In this document: positions 8,129-14,967 of the stretch, in pieces
Layout: every line of letters starts with the position of its first letter
How positions within the stretch are numbered: the first letter of the stretch is position 1
Assembly (NCBI GenBank): GCA_035606355.1
Contig: DATNFO010000003.1
Span: 1 to 64,000, forward strand
DNA: 64,000 nt
Origin: Sulfopaludibacter sp035606355
GTDB taxonomy: Bacteria > Acidobacteriota > Terriglobia > Bryobacterales > Bryobacteraceae
Reading direction: 5' to 3'
Made by a program: the position numbers and the translations under genes
Notes under the pieces: generated by a model
The model's input: the letters and a program-made list of their open reading frames with translations, nothing else
The model's database searches: none
Told to the model about the DNA's origin: nothing

Positions 8129-9526
8129 CTACGCCGCGAACGCAGAGTCTTTCGCAGCCGGCAGTTCGCCGCGCATGAGCGGATCTTCACCTTGTCCCGC
8201 TTTCATCGGCACATCTCCCGGCTCTACGTCGTCGCTCGCGGCTTCAATCATTTCGTCGGTGATATTGGAGAAAATCTCCGTCGTCTCGGAAAGCTGCTTC
8301 AGTTCTTTGAGAGCGGTCTGGCGCCCGATGAGTCCCGCGTTGAAAGCTCCGATGATGGTCTCCCCGTTCGCCTTCGCCAAATCCGAACGGTCCTTATCCG
8401 TCATGGTGCGGATCGGCGGGAAGGCGTAGTCCAGATCGTCCGGAACCTCGCCCCAAGTACTCGCCGCGATCACGCGGTAGAGCTTGTCGATCTGTGGCCC
8501 CAACTCGCGCTGGCGCTTCTGATCAGCGGCGTCGTAGTAAATCTGAAGGTCGCCTTCGCCGCTCTGCCCGAGGCCGGTGATGGTACGGCCAAACAGCCGC
8601 GATACCGGGATCTCCGATGCGCCCGAGATGTTCAGCAGGAAGAGATTCAGCACACCTTCGAGACCGGAGAATGAGAACTGCTTGTTTTCGAGAGACCCGT
8701 CTTTGCCGAGCGCCAGTATGCCTTGGTTGCTCATCGATCCGCTCATGGCTTCGATGCGCGCGACATACTGTTCCAGCATCTTCTGATTCGCCCCAAGGCC
8801 GGACAGCATCGGCGCAAGTTCCGGCTCCTTCAGAACCATGATTTGCGCGCGGCTGATGAGGCTTACGATATTCCAGTCGGTGTAATCGCGCTTGCGAAGC
8901 TCATCGAAGACGAGTTCCAGTTCGCTCATGCCCCAATAAAGCTGAACCTGCTTTTCCCAGGAAGGCAGGTCCCGGCCAATGAAGCGCAAGAGCCGCGAAT
9001 GGTGAACCATGACGCTCCGGCCGTTTTCCTCAAGGTCGCACCGGTAGAACATCGGCTGCCCGAACTCAGCCGGGTTGTTGATATCCGTCACCAGCTGCGA
9101 ATCTGGGTACACGCCGCTCCAGCGGTCCAGCACGATCAGGCCGCGGTACTTGCCAGGCAGGATTTCATCGAAGTCCAGCGGCGCGGACAGGTCCTCCACG
9201 CCGTCAATCACCATCAGCGCGACGGCGCCCCCGAACAAGCGGCCCCACTTCAGTGCTTCGAGCAATTTCCCCTGCGTTGCCGTCCGCTTCACCACACGGT
9301 CAAACTTGTCGATCGCCTCGGGAGGCATTTCGCAGTTCAGCCGCGGCATGTGCTTCAGCATGTCCTCGGCGAGAACATCCACGACCTTGCGAGATATCCA
9401 GCTTCCCCGGTAAAGGGACAGCAGCAGCATGTAGTTGTTGCTGATGCGAACCAGCGGGTATTCCGCCGATTCCGCAAGGTTGCTGGAGCCCGTACCGAGG
9501 CGGGCGCGTGTGTTCGAATAGCTCAC
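8129..9526 (-). CDS. Phage portal protein (DUF1073 family)
   Basis: The 465-residue protein has DUF1073 portal features: an N-terminal RISNNYMLLLSLYRGSWISR segment, MSGSMSNQGILALG and GLEGVLNLFLLNISGASEIP in the centre, then RLFGRTITGLGQSGEGDLQI. It forms the dodecameric DNA gate at the head vertex. The start is GTG. Proteins of this family are sometimes labelled anti-CBASS Acb1 because some carry a 2H phosphoesterase domain; no paired HxT/HxS motifs are seen here, so it is simply a portal. The C-terminal 60 residues are acidic and probably flexible. Confidence 0.85.
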   Translation of the reverse strand: MSYSNTRARLGTGSSNLAESAEYPLVRISNNYMLLLSLYRGSWISRKVVDVLAEDMLKHMPRLNCEMPPEAIDKFDRVVKRTATQGKLLEALKWGRLFGGAVALMVIDGVEDLSAPLDFDEILPGKYRGLIVLDRWSGVYPDSQLVTDINNPAEFGQPMFYRCDLEENGRSVMVHHSRLLRFIGRDLPSWEKQVQLYWGMSELELVFDELRKRDYTDWNIVSLISRAQIMVLKEPELAPMLSGLGANQKMLEQYVARIEAMSGSMSNQGILALGKDGSLENKQFSFSGLEGVLNLFLLNISGASEIPVSRLFGRTITGLGQSGEGDLQIYYDAADQKRQRELGPQIDKLYRVIAASTWGEVPDDLDYAFPPIRTMTDKDRSDLAKANGETIIGAFNAGLIGRQTALKELKQLSETTEIFSNITDEMIEAASDDVEPGDVPMKAGQGEDPLMRGELPAAKDSAFAA

Positions 9527-9532
9527 GAGGGG

Positions 9533-9697
9533 TTAACGAGGGCGGGAAGCGCGAAGCAGGCGGCTGGCTTCGATGTACTGCCGAAATTGATCATTTGGTG
9601 CCCGCATGGACATGGCGAGCAGGTCTACGGCTCCGGTCGGGACGCGGTAAAGCATGTCCCAGTGCCGGACGATCTTTTCGGCTTCGATTGGGTTCAT
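9533..9697 (-). CDS. Small phage protein, 54 residues
   Basis: A short open frame beginning MNPIEAEKIVRHWDMLYRVP and ending RLLRASRPR. Its ATG overlaps the stop of the upstream gene (ATGA at 9694-9697) and its stop lies six bases before the portal GTG, so it fills the gap exactly and is probably translationally coupled. It looks amphipathic and helical with a basic tail. I do not recognise the family; small ORFs upstream of DUF1073 portals are common in such cassettes. Confidence 0.6.
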   Translation of the reverse strand: MNPIEAEKIVRHWDMLYRVPTGAVDLLAMSMRAPNDQFRQYIEASRLLRASRPR

Positions 9698-9990
9698 ACT
9701 CCGTATGGCCTGGGGGCGAGGTAGCTAACCGAAAGGCCGCGTCGGATTTCACGACTTCCGTTCTTGTCCACTTCGGTAAATGTTGTTGCTTCGCGGATGC
9801 GAGTTACCTTGCCGACTCCACAGCCGTCTCGCTGCATTTCCTTGCCGCAGTGCCAGATGGCTTCCCAATCCGTACGGTTGTCAAAATATTCTCCATCCGG
9901 TCCGGTTAGGAGATCGAGAACTTTGATGATGGCGGCGTACTTCGGACTATCGGGCGAGAGTGGCTCTCCGAGTACCGGTTCGATGCTCAT
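9694..9990 (-). CDS. Hypothetical phage protein, 98 residues
   Basis: Begins MSIEPVLGEPLSPDSPKYAA. A longer frame starts at 10068, but the ATG at 9990 overlaps the previous stop as ATGA, so it is preferred. It has an N-terminal helical half (AAIIKVLDLLTGPDG) and two Cys residues (WHCGKEMQRDGCG), then a basic C-terminal region. It lies in a run of three small genes between the HTH gene and the portal gene. No family recognised. Confidence 0.6.
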   Translation of the reverse strand: MSIEPVLGEPLSPDSPKYAAIIKVLDLLTGPDGEYFDNRTDWEAIWHCGKEMQRDGCGVGKVTRIREATTFTEVDKNGSREIRRGLSVSYLAPRPYGV

Positions 9991-10250
9991 AATCCTCCAG
10001 CGGCAGAATTGACGATTCCGACAAGGCCAATGACTCCGGGGTCGCGATCTTCCTTGAAGCGCACCCACATTTGCCCCGGCTCATAACTGCTGAAGATCAT
10101 GATGTCCTTCGCCTTCATGCCGCGATTGCGCATGTATGTTCCGTACATCTTCAGATTTTTCCAGTCTTCGACGCCGATTTCATCGAATTCGGAACCGCCC
10201 TGCGCCAGCAGACGCAGGAGTTTCAGCAGTGCTTTTTCGCGGTGATTCAT
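9987..10250 (-). CDS. Hypothetical phage protein, 87 residues
   Basis: Begins MNHREKALLKLLRLLAQGGS, a basic amphipathic helix, followed by a DIMIFSSYEPGQMWVRFKED beta segment and a Gly/Ala-rich end. Its stop overlaps the next start by four bases. It lies 13 bases after the HTH gene. No known family is recognised. Confidence 0.6.
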   Translation of the reverse strand: MNHREKALLKLLRLLAQGGSEFDEIGVEDWKNLKMYGTYMRNRGMKAKDIMIFSSYEPGQMWVRFKEDRDPGVIGLVGIVNSAAGGL

Positions 10251-10263
10251 AGGAATCCCAACA

Positions 10264-10566
10264 TCAAAACTTCACAATGCAGTACCCGTGCACCGTCTTC
10301 TTGTCTACGCGGATTATGGTCAGGCCTTCTTTAAAGTGCTCCATAAATTCGTCGGCGTAGAGCGTCATGAATTCGGTCGCTGTTTTCGGCAAGCACTCAC
10401 GGGTGGAAAGTTCGGCGAGACGCATCAACGCCTTACCGCGCGCCGGCGGATTGTTGGTTTCCCATCTCGCGACGGTGGTGACCGCCGTCTTGAGCTTGGA
10501 TGCCAAGGCCTGCTGTGTGAGGCCGAGCTTCGTGCGCAGATCGACTATCAATTCACTGGCTGTCAT
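10264..10566 (-). CDS. XRE-type helix-turn-helix regulator in the late operon
   Basis: Residues about 5-50 form a clear Cro/CI-type HTH (LRTKLGLTQQALASKL, then TTVARWETNNPPARGKAL), so the protein should bind DNA. The C-terminal 45 residues are mixed and unassigned. Its ATG overlaps the stop of the gpF-like gene (ATGA), so it is co-translated with head genes. A regulator in the middle of a virion operon is unusual. It may control the operon or be a moron gene. Confidence 0.75.
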   Translation of the reverse strand: MTASELIVDLRTKLGLTQQALASKLKTAVTTVARWETNNPPARGKALMRLAELSTRECLPKTATEFMTLYADEFMEHFKEGLTIIRVDKKTVHGYCIVKF

Positions 10567-11378
10567 GCCGCTATCCTGACGCCGCTTATGCGCGTGAACT
10601 CGGCGCGGCTCATGCGGGTGAGGGAACCGTTGCGGTACACCCGTGCGGGCCAGCGGACTTCGGCCAAGTCAGCGAGCGGCAGGGCAACGCACCTACATTG
10701 GGGACAACACCCTGCGTCGTAGTGACCAAGCGTGCTTTTCTCGCCGATCAACTGCTCCGGCGAAGGAGGATCACCCCACGGCACCAACACGCCGTTCATC
10801 TTCCGGTGCGGCTCTCGCACGCGGCCATCCTCTGCCGTTTGCCACTGATAGTGGCTGATTCCGATGCGCTCGCTGCGAAACTGCGTCAACTGCGTTTCGG
10901 CCCGGCTGATTTCCGTGCGCGCGATCAGCCGAATCCGGCTCTTCGCCACTTCCGCGCCCTGCTGGCGGATGAACTTCTCGACCTCGGCCGCCCGGGCACC
11001 ACTCTGGAACAGTTCAGCGGCGCGCGCGGTCACGCGGCCCGCAACCTCACGAGGTAGGCTGGAGATCAACTGCGCGTTGCGGGAAGCGATACGGTTGATC
11101 TCCGCCTCCAGGCCCGTGCTACCAATCTCACGCCGAAGGGCAGCGTAGATTTCACGAGCGCGGGTCGTCTTCATGGCCGCCGTGCGCCAACTGGTAGCGT
11201 TCGTCTTCGCCACTTCGGTGGCCATGCCACGCGCCAACTCCCAGATCCGGTTGCGGAGGTCTTGACTTTCGAGCATGCCCGGGTTGTGCAGCAGCGCTTG
11301 CATGGCTGGATCCTGGAACAGCCGCGACATGCGGGTCTGGTACAGGCGGGCGATTCGCTCAAAGGAGGGGAAGGTCAT
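10563..11378 (-). CDS. Head morphogenesis protein (Mu gpF / SPP1 gp7 family)
   Basis: The 271-residue protein has the family signature in its C-terminal half: IARTEISRAETQL, HYQWQTAEDGRVREPHRKMN, and the Cys cluster YDAGCCPQCRCVALP. The N-terminal part is helical. Such minor head proteins associate with the portal inside the capsid. It begins with an ATGA overlap with the large terminase gene and ends with one into the HTH gene. Confidence 0.82.
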   Translation of the reverse strand: MTFPSFERIARLYQTRMSRLFQDPAMQALLHNPGMLESQDLRNRIWELARGMATEVAKTNATSWRTAAMKTTRAREIYAALRREIGSTGLEAEINRIASRNAQLISSLPREVAGRVTARAAELFQSGARAAEVEKFIRQQGAEVAKSRIRLIARTEISRAETQLTQFRSERIGISHYQWQTAEDGRVREPHRKMNGVLVPWGDPPSPEQLIGEKSTLGHYDAGCCPQCRCVALPLADLAEVRWPARVYRNGSLTRMSRAEFTRISGVRIAA

Positions 11379-12688
11379 GCCGCCAGCCGCCAGTCACCAA
11401 TCCGCGTAGAAACCAGGTACCTAATCGCGTCGGCGGCGTGATCATGCGCCTTTATCGGTTGCTCCACGCCCTTGTCCGATCTCTTCGAGTCCCAACTATA
11501 CGTCTGCATCTCGCGAATCGTGTTTACGCAACGCTTGTGGACCCGCAGGCGACGCCGAGATAGCATCGTCGAAACCTTGCGAATCCCCTCAAGCACGTCG
11601 TTCTCGCCGTCGCTAACGTACATGCCTCTTGTCGCCAGTTCCAGCTTGAAACTGGCCGCGCTCGGATCTACGATTGCGCCCGGCCATTCTCGAGAATCCG
11701 CGCTGAGCGCCGGCCATGCTTCGCCATGCCCCTTGATGAGCATGTCGGCGTATTCGCCGTTCGTTTTCTGCCGCGCTTCCTTGCGGCTGTCCCAATAAAG
11801 CTCGCGCTCAATCCAAATCGTCTCGCCGTCGTCGTACGCGTCAAGCGCCGCGAACGCGTTCACGGTACCGACGTCGATCGGTATCCAGCGCTCCACATGA
11901 CCGCCGCGGCTCAATAGGCCAGCGGGGCGGGAGTCGTCATCGTAGAGCGTAGCGTCCGTGAAGGCGTCCCGATAGATCGCGCCTTCCGCGACAACCCAGA
12001 GCCCGAGAACGAACCGCTGATGCCAGACACCGACATGCGAAGCCCGCACGAACTCTTTGAACTCCTCGGTGAGATTCGGATTGTCATCGAGTTCGAAGTG
12101 TATGACTTCCAGGTACTTCGCCTTGGCCGGATCATCGATAATGTCGGCCTTAACGTAGTGGTACGGGCTATCGGGATTCGTGCTCGCGTACCAGCGCGCG
12201 CCCGGCGGGCTCAACCGGCTGAACAGCATCAGCAGGAACGAGCGGGGCAGCTTCGTCAATTCGTCCGTGATCGCAATTCCGACGGTGGCGCCGCGGAGTC
12301 TGCGCTCGGAACCTTCATCGTTCGCACCGATGACTCGCCATCGCGTGTCAAATAGCCTTAGTTCACCGGATTGCGAGTTGTAGTCGTAGTTCTTTTCGCC
12401 AACGATCTCAAACAGATCATTGAGTAGGTTCGCCTTGATGACCTCTTTCGAAACCCCGACGATGATGCGCTGTCCGGCCACGCGGTACTTGCACAGCAGG
12501 ACGATTTTTACGATCAGTTGCCAGGTCTTCGAGGATCGGACCGACCCTTCCAGGATTGTGACGCGCTTGTCTTTGGCGGGATCGCGGAAAACGAACTCGT
12601 GCGCCTTCTCTCCGAAGGGCAGCAGTTTAGGCTCCCGGTTCAGGGTTTCGTTTTGGAGGACCGGTTTTGGCAATTTTGAAAATCTCAT
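11375..12688 (-). CDS. terL: Terminase large subunit
   Basis: This is the ATP-driven DNA packaging motor and nuclease. Residues 48-55 (GSVRSSKT) are the Walker A-type loop, 138-143 (IAITDE) the Walker B with catalytic Glu, and STN at 169-171 fits the coupling motif. The nuclease domain shows Asp272 (IPIDVG), Asp341 (AIVDPSAA) and Asp420 in HDHAADAIRY. The length of 437 residues is normal for PBSX-type enzymes. The start overlaps the small-subunit gene by 62 bases, so a slightly later start is possible. Confidence 0.92.
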   Translation of the reverse strand: MRFSKLPKPVLQNETLNREPKLLPFGEKAHEFVFRDPAKDKRVTILEGSVRSSKTWQLIVKIVLLCKYRVAGQRIIVGVSKEVIKANLLNDLFEIVGEKNYDYNSQSGELRLFDTRWRVIGANDEGSERRLRGATVGIAITDELTKLPRSFLLMLFSRLSPPGARWYASTNPDSPYHYVKADIIDDPAKAKYLEVIHFELDDNPNLTEEFKEFVRASHVGVWHQRFVLGLWVVAEGAIYRDAFTDATLYDDDSRPAGLLSRGGHVERWIPIDVGTVNAFAALDAYDDGETIWIERELYWDSRKEARQKTNGEYADMLIKGHGEAWPALSADSREWPGAIVDPSAASFKLELATRGMYVSDGENDVLEGIRKVSTMLSRRRLRVHKRCVNTIREMQTYSWDSKRSDKGVEQPIKAHDHAADAIRYLVSTRIGDWRLAA

Positions 12689-13088
12689 CCAGTCGATCGT
12701 CTGTGCTGTCGGCGATTGACTTGTCGCGCCAGAGATCAGGGCGCCGATTCTTGAGCCAGATGAAAGCGGCTGCGGTGTCTGGAGGGTAGTGCTTCTTGGT
12801 CTTCGCGCGAATCACTTCGCCGCGGTACTGGAAAATCTCTTCGGATTCATGCGTATAGCCGATCGCGCGGTGGTACAGCGCATCAGCGACCTTCGCATCC
12901 GCTATTTCGCGTCCTGCTTTTACGGCGTCCGAAAATTCGGGAATTTCAGACAGCCACTTGCCGATCGTGCTGATTGTGACCTCGAATAATTCAGCAAGAT
13001 TCTCATTCGTGGCTCCCAGCCTACAAAATCTGGTAGCTTGACTCGGGAAATCTTCTCTGTACTTCGATGGTCTGCCGCGCTTTGCCAC
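12627..13088 (-). CDS. terS: Terminase small subunit
   Basis: The 153-residue protein begins MAKRGRPSKYREDF and contains an HTH (LAELFEVTISTIGKWLSE), followed by AGREIADAKVADALYHRAIG, typical of small terminases that recognise packaging sites. It is immediately upstream of, and overlaps, the large subunit gene. The last 25 residues are basic, as expected for contact with DNA or TerL. Confidence 0.88.
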   Translation of the reverse strand: MAKRGRPSKYREDFPSQATRFCRLGATNENLAELFEVTISTIGKWLSEIPEFSDAVKAGREIADAKVADALYHRAIGYTHESEEIFQYRGEVIRAKTKKHYPPDTAAAFIWLKNRRPDLWRDKSIADSTDDRLDEIFKIAKTGPPKRNPEPGA

Positions 13089-13191
13089 ACATCTGAATCT
13101 TCTGGAAATTTACTCTTGTCGATGCTTGGAAGGCCGTGCTACCCTGATCCACGACGCGCCAGCGGAGTGGTAAAGAGTAACAAAATACTGA

Positions 13192-13680
13192 TTAGTGCTT
13201 ACTCCGCTCGCTACAGCGAGCGACGCGACCAGCAAGCTGTGCTTCGTCGGCTTCAATAGCTTCAATCCGTTCGCAGAGTTGCAGCCCGTCCATGCCCCAA
13301 TACTCTTTCGGAATTCCATCTAGGTCGTTGAGATCCAGGACGGCAAATTCCAGGAATCCATCAATTTGGTCATATGCTCCTGAAGCGTCGCGCTCGATGA
13401 TAAAGTTCAGTCCGTAATAGCAGACATCACAGTTGCCAAACTTGGCGAAGTCTCCGACAGTTTTCGGGTTTATTTCGCGGATGAGCCAAAAAAGGAAATG
13501 ATCGAATGCACCGAGGGCTTCCGAATCTTCTTGCATGTCCTCGCGCTGTTCTGTGCGGGCATACAGAGTGATCAGCGCAGACAAGAAATCATCTCTCAGG
13601 TTTAGCTTATCCATACCGTATAAGCTTACAACTTCAGGCAACGCGACCTGTGCTTCGTTGCGAACAGCCGGCACGCGCAT
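13192..13680 (-). CDS. Hypothetical phage protein, acidic
   Basis: A frame of 162 residues; an internal ATG at 13614 (MDKLNLRDDFLSALI) may be the true start, because neither candidate has a good ribosome site. It is acidic and Leu-rich, with several Cys residues (FGNCDVCYYG), and ends in a short basic tail. It lies upstream of the terminase genes, where packaging or lysis accessory genes often sit. No family recognised. About 100 bases separate it from terS, with no clear feature. Confidence 0.55.
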   Translation of the reverse strand: MRVPAVRNEAQVALPEVVSLYGMDKLNLRDDFLSALITLYARTEQREDMQEDSEALGAFDHFLFWLIREINPKTVGDFAKFGNCDVCYYGLNFIIERDASGAYDQIDGFLEFAVLDLNDLDGIPKEYWGMDGLQLCERIEAIEADEAQLAGRVARCSERSKH

Positions 13681-13746
13681 TTCGGATCTACGCAGGGCTT
13701 CATTTTCCCGCTGCGCAAAACCTGATGGTTCGGGTTCGCAATGGCT

Positions 13747-14067
13747 TCAACGGCCATGTCGCTGCACCTCTCGCTCAAGCTCTACGACCTTGCGCCGCAG
13801 TTCGACCACTTCCGCCTGGTACTCCAGGTTCAGCCGGCGGTATTCGTCGTTCTCGCTGCGCACGGCACGAAGCTCCGATTCGAGATGCGAGACCCGCGTT
13901 TCGAGGTCGGTAATCTTTGCAGCCTTGGCTGTCGCCAGTTCTTTCCATTCGACGGCAATTGCGTTTTTCGCCTTGCCACGAGTCGTCAAGACGAACACCC
14001 CGGCCAGAAATCCAATGGCGATGACGATCTCCGCTACATGGTAGATGGTGGTGAGCGTTTCCGTCAC
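13747..14067 (-). CDS. Membrane-anchored coiled-coil protein
   Basis: The 106-residue product has one N-terminal membrane helix (VAEIVIAIGFLAGVFVL) followed by a long heptad-rich coiled coil from about residue 40 to the end (LETRVSHLESELRAV). The topology resembles phage spanins or holin-like accessory proteins but is not diagnostic. It overlaps the upstream small gene by ATGA. Possible roles are lysis or superinfection control. No lysozyme-type gene is in view. Confidence 0.65.
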   Translation of the reverse strand: MTETLTTIYHVAEIVIAIGFLAGVFVLTTRGKAKNAIAVEWKELATAKAAKITDLETRVSHLESELRAVRSENDEYRRLNLEYQAEVVELRRKVVELEREVQRHGR

Positions 14068-14249
14068 GCTGGCAACCCCGCAAACCAGGCGCAGAATTTA
14101 AGCCATTCCGCGCTGTTTTCTGGCATGTGAACTTGGATCAATTCGCAAAACGTGCCGGTGAATGCCGCGGTTTCGGGCTCTTGGACGCCCTCGCCGCGCA
14201 ACACGATGACGCCGCGCTCGCGAGCGATGAATCGGGCTCCGGACTGCAT
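14064..14249 (-). CDS. Hypothetical phage protein, 61 residues
   Basis: The ATG at 14249 overlaps the stop of the preceding gene (TGATG), so this start is preferred to the longer frame starting at 14321. It begins MQSGARFIARERGVIVLRGE and ends WLKFCAWFAGLPA. The four-base overlap with the next gene supports a coupled operon. No family recognised; a compact soluble protein. Confidence 0.5.
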   Translation of the reverse strand: MQSGARFIARERGVIVLRGEGVQEPETAAFTGTFCELIQVHMPENSAEWLKFCAWFAGLPA

Positions 14250-14695
14250 CACATCCCAGCGTGGCGCAACTGGCAGAACGCGTAGACGTGGCCGATGATG
14301 ATGCGCGTCGGCGCTCCCCATTCATCCTTCACCGCCGACTCGACCTCTTGCCGGTAGACGCCCATGTTGAGTTGCGCCACCACGCCGGAGCTCGATCCCT
14401 TCGGTGCTATTTCGGCGCCGGTTTCCGGCCGCACGACGGGCCGCTCGCTCGCTGGCAACTGCCGGAGGCACTTGATGTGCCCGGATCTGGTCGCGATACC
14501 CTCGATCTCGCCGCGAATCGCCGCGGCCAAAGCCTCGGTGTACGGCATGGCTCGGTCAAATGGCTGATATTCGGATGTGCGCACCTGAAAAGATGATCCA
14601 GGGGTGAGCACGCTGACCAATCTGCTGGGCGGTATGCGCATATGAAGGGAATGGGGTTGAAAAGGGGGTGCTGCGAATCGGGTGCTGGGCTTCAT
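14249..14695 (-). CDS. Hypothetical phage protein, first gene of the visible late operon
   Basis: A 148-residue frame; an alternative ATG at 14641 (MRIPPSRLVSVL) would remove 18 residues. Neither start has a strong ribosome site. It contains TEALAAAIRGEIEGIATRSG and a C-terminal Cys/His stretch (YAFCQLRHAG). It is the rightmost phage gene before the attachment scar, just downstream of a plausible promoter at 14743-14772. Function unknown. Confidence 0.5.
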   Translation of the reverse strand: MKPSTRFAAPPFQPHSLHMRIPPSRLVSVLTPGSSFQVRTSEYQPFDRAMPYTEALAAAIRGEIEGIATRSGHIKCLRQLPASERPVVRPETGAEIAPKGSSSGVVAQLNMGVYRQEVESAVKDEWGAPTRIIIGHVYAFCQLRHAGM

Positions 14696-14742
14696 GCTTC
14701 GCGGCCAGTCGCGGAGCGGTGAAAAGGCGCACGCTCGATTAG

Positions 14743-14772
14743 ACTGTACTCTGTTTCCTAAAACATGCGCAA
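14743..14772 (-). promoter_or_regulatory. Candidate sigma70-type promoter for the leftward phage operon
   Basis: On the minus strand TTGCGC (14767-14772) and TACAGT (14743-14748) are separated by 18 bases, reading towards the first phage gene at 14695. The match is moderate and phage late promoters may need an activator. The position upstream of the whole operon is the main support. Confidence 0.35.
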
Positions 14773-14802
14773 GTGATTTGTTTTACGCTCATTAAGCCGC
14801 AA

Positions 14803-14824
14803 TTGTCGCGTATTTGTCGCGTAT
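14803..14824. repeat. Two tandem 11-bp direct repeats near the attachment site
   Basis: TTGTCGCGTAT occurs twice with no gap. An 11-bp period is close to one helical turn. The pair lies about 95 bases inside the prophage end, where integrase or excisionase arm sites are expected. The role is inferred from position only. Confidence 0.6.
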
Positions 14825-14918
14825 GAGAGGGGAAGTGGCATATCGCCGCGTGCCTTTTTCAACCATCACGGCACGCCACGCATAAGAGTTGGCCGTATCC
14901 TTCGCTACTGTCGCGGCA

Positions 14919-14963
14919 TTGTGGTTCCGGTGGTCGAGGGTTCGAATCCCTCCGCCCACCCCA
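14919..14963 (+). other. 3' half of tRNA-His(GTG): attR-type prophage junction
   Basis: The sequence begins in the anticodon loop (TTGTGGT, anticodon GTG), continues with the 3' anticodon stem TCCGG, variable loop, T arm GAGGG-TTCGAAT-CCCTC and acceptor strand CGCCCAC, then discriminator C and CCA. A C discriminator is characteristic of tRNA-His. The 5' half is absent: the bases before the loop (CGGCA) do not pair with TCCGG, and no GTGGGCG acceptor strand lies upstream. This is the expected scar of integration into a tRNA 3' end. The restored tRNA should be at the other prophage end. Confidence 0.85.
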
Positions 14964-14967
14964 GCTT

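Larger units (their letters stand above)
1..14963. mobile_element. Prophage, right-hand portion (contractile-tailed, tRNA-His integrated)
   Basis: A continuous leftward block of virion genes (terminase, portal, protease, capsid, neck, sheath, tube, tail chaperone) ends at a 3' tRNA-His fragment. A sheath of the DUF3383 type implies a contractile tail. Genes are tightly packed, with ATGA-type overlaps at several junctions, as in phage late operons. Integrase, repressor, tape measure, baseplate and fibre genes are not seen and should lie left of position 1. No frameshift or insertion breaks the visible genes, so the late module looks intact. Whether the whole prophage is functional cannot be judged. 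Confidence 0.93.

Noticed and set aside
8129..9526. Anti-CBASS Acb1 activity of the portal protein
   Set aside because: The family name is sometimes attached to DUF1073 proteins, but the paired 2H phosphoesterase motifs (HxT/HxS) are not visible, so no anti-defence role is claimed.
14889..14963. Complete tRNA gene at the prophage end
   Set aside because: The 5' acceptor and D arm are missing and the 5' anticodon stem does not pair; only the 3' half is present.
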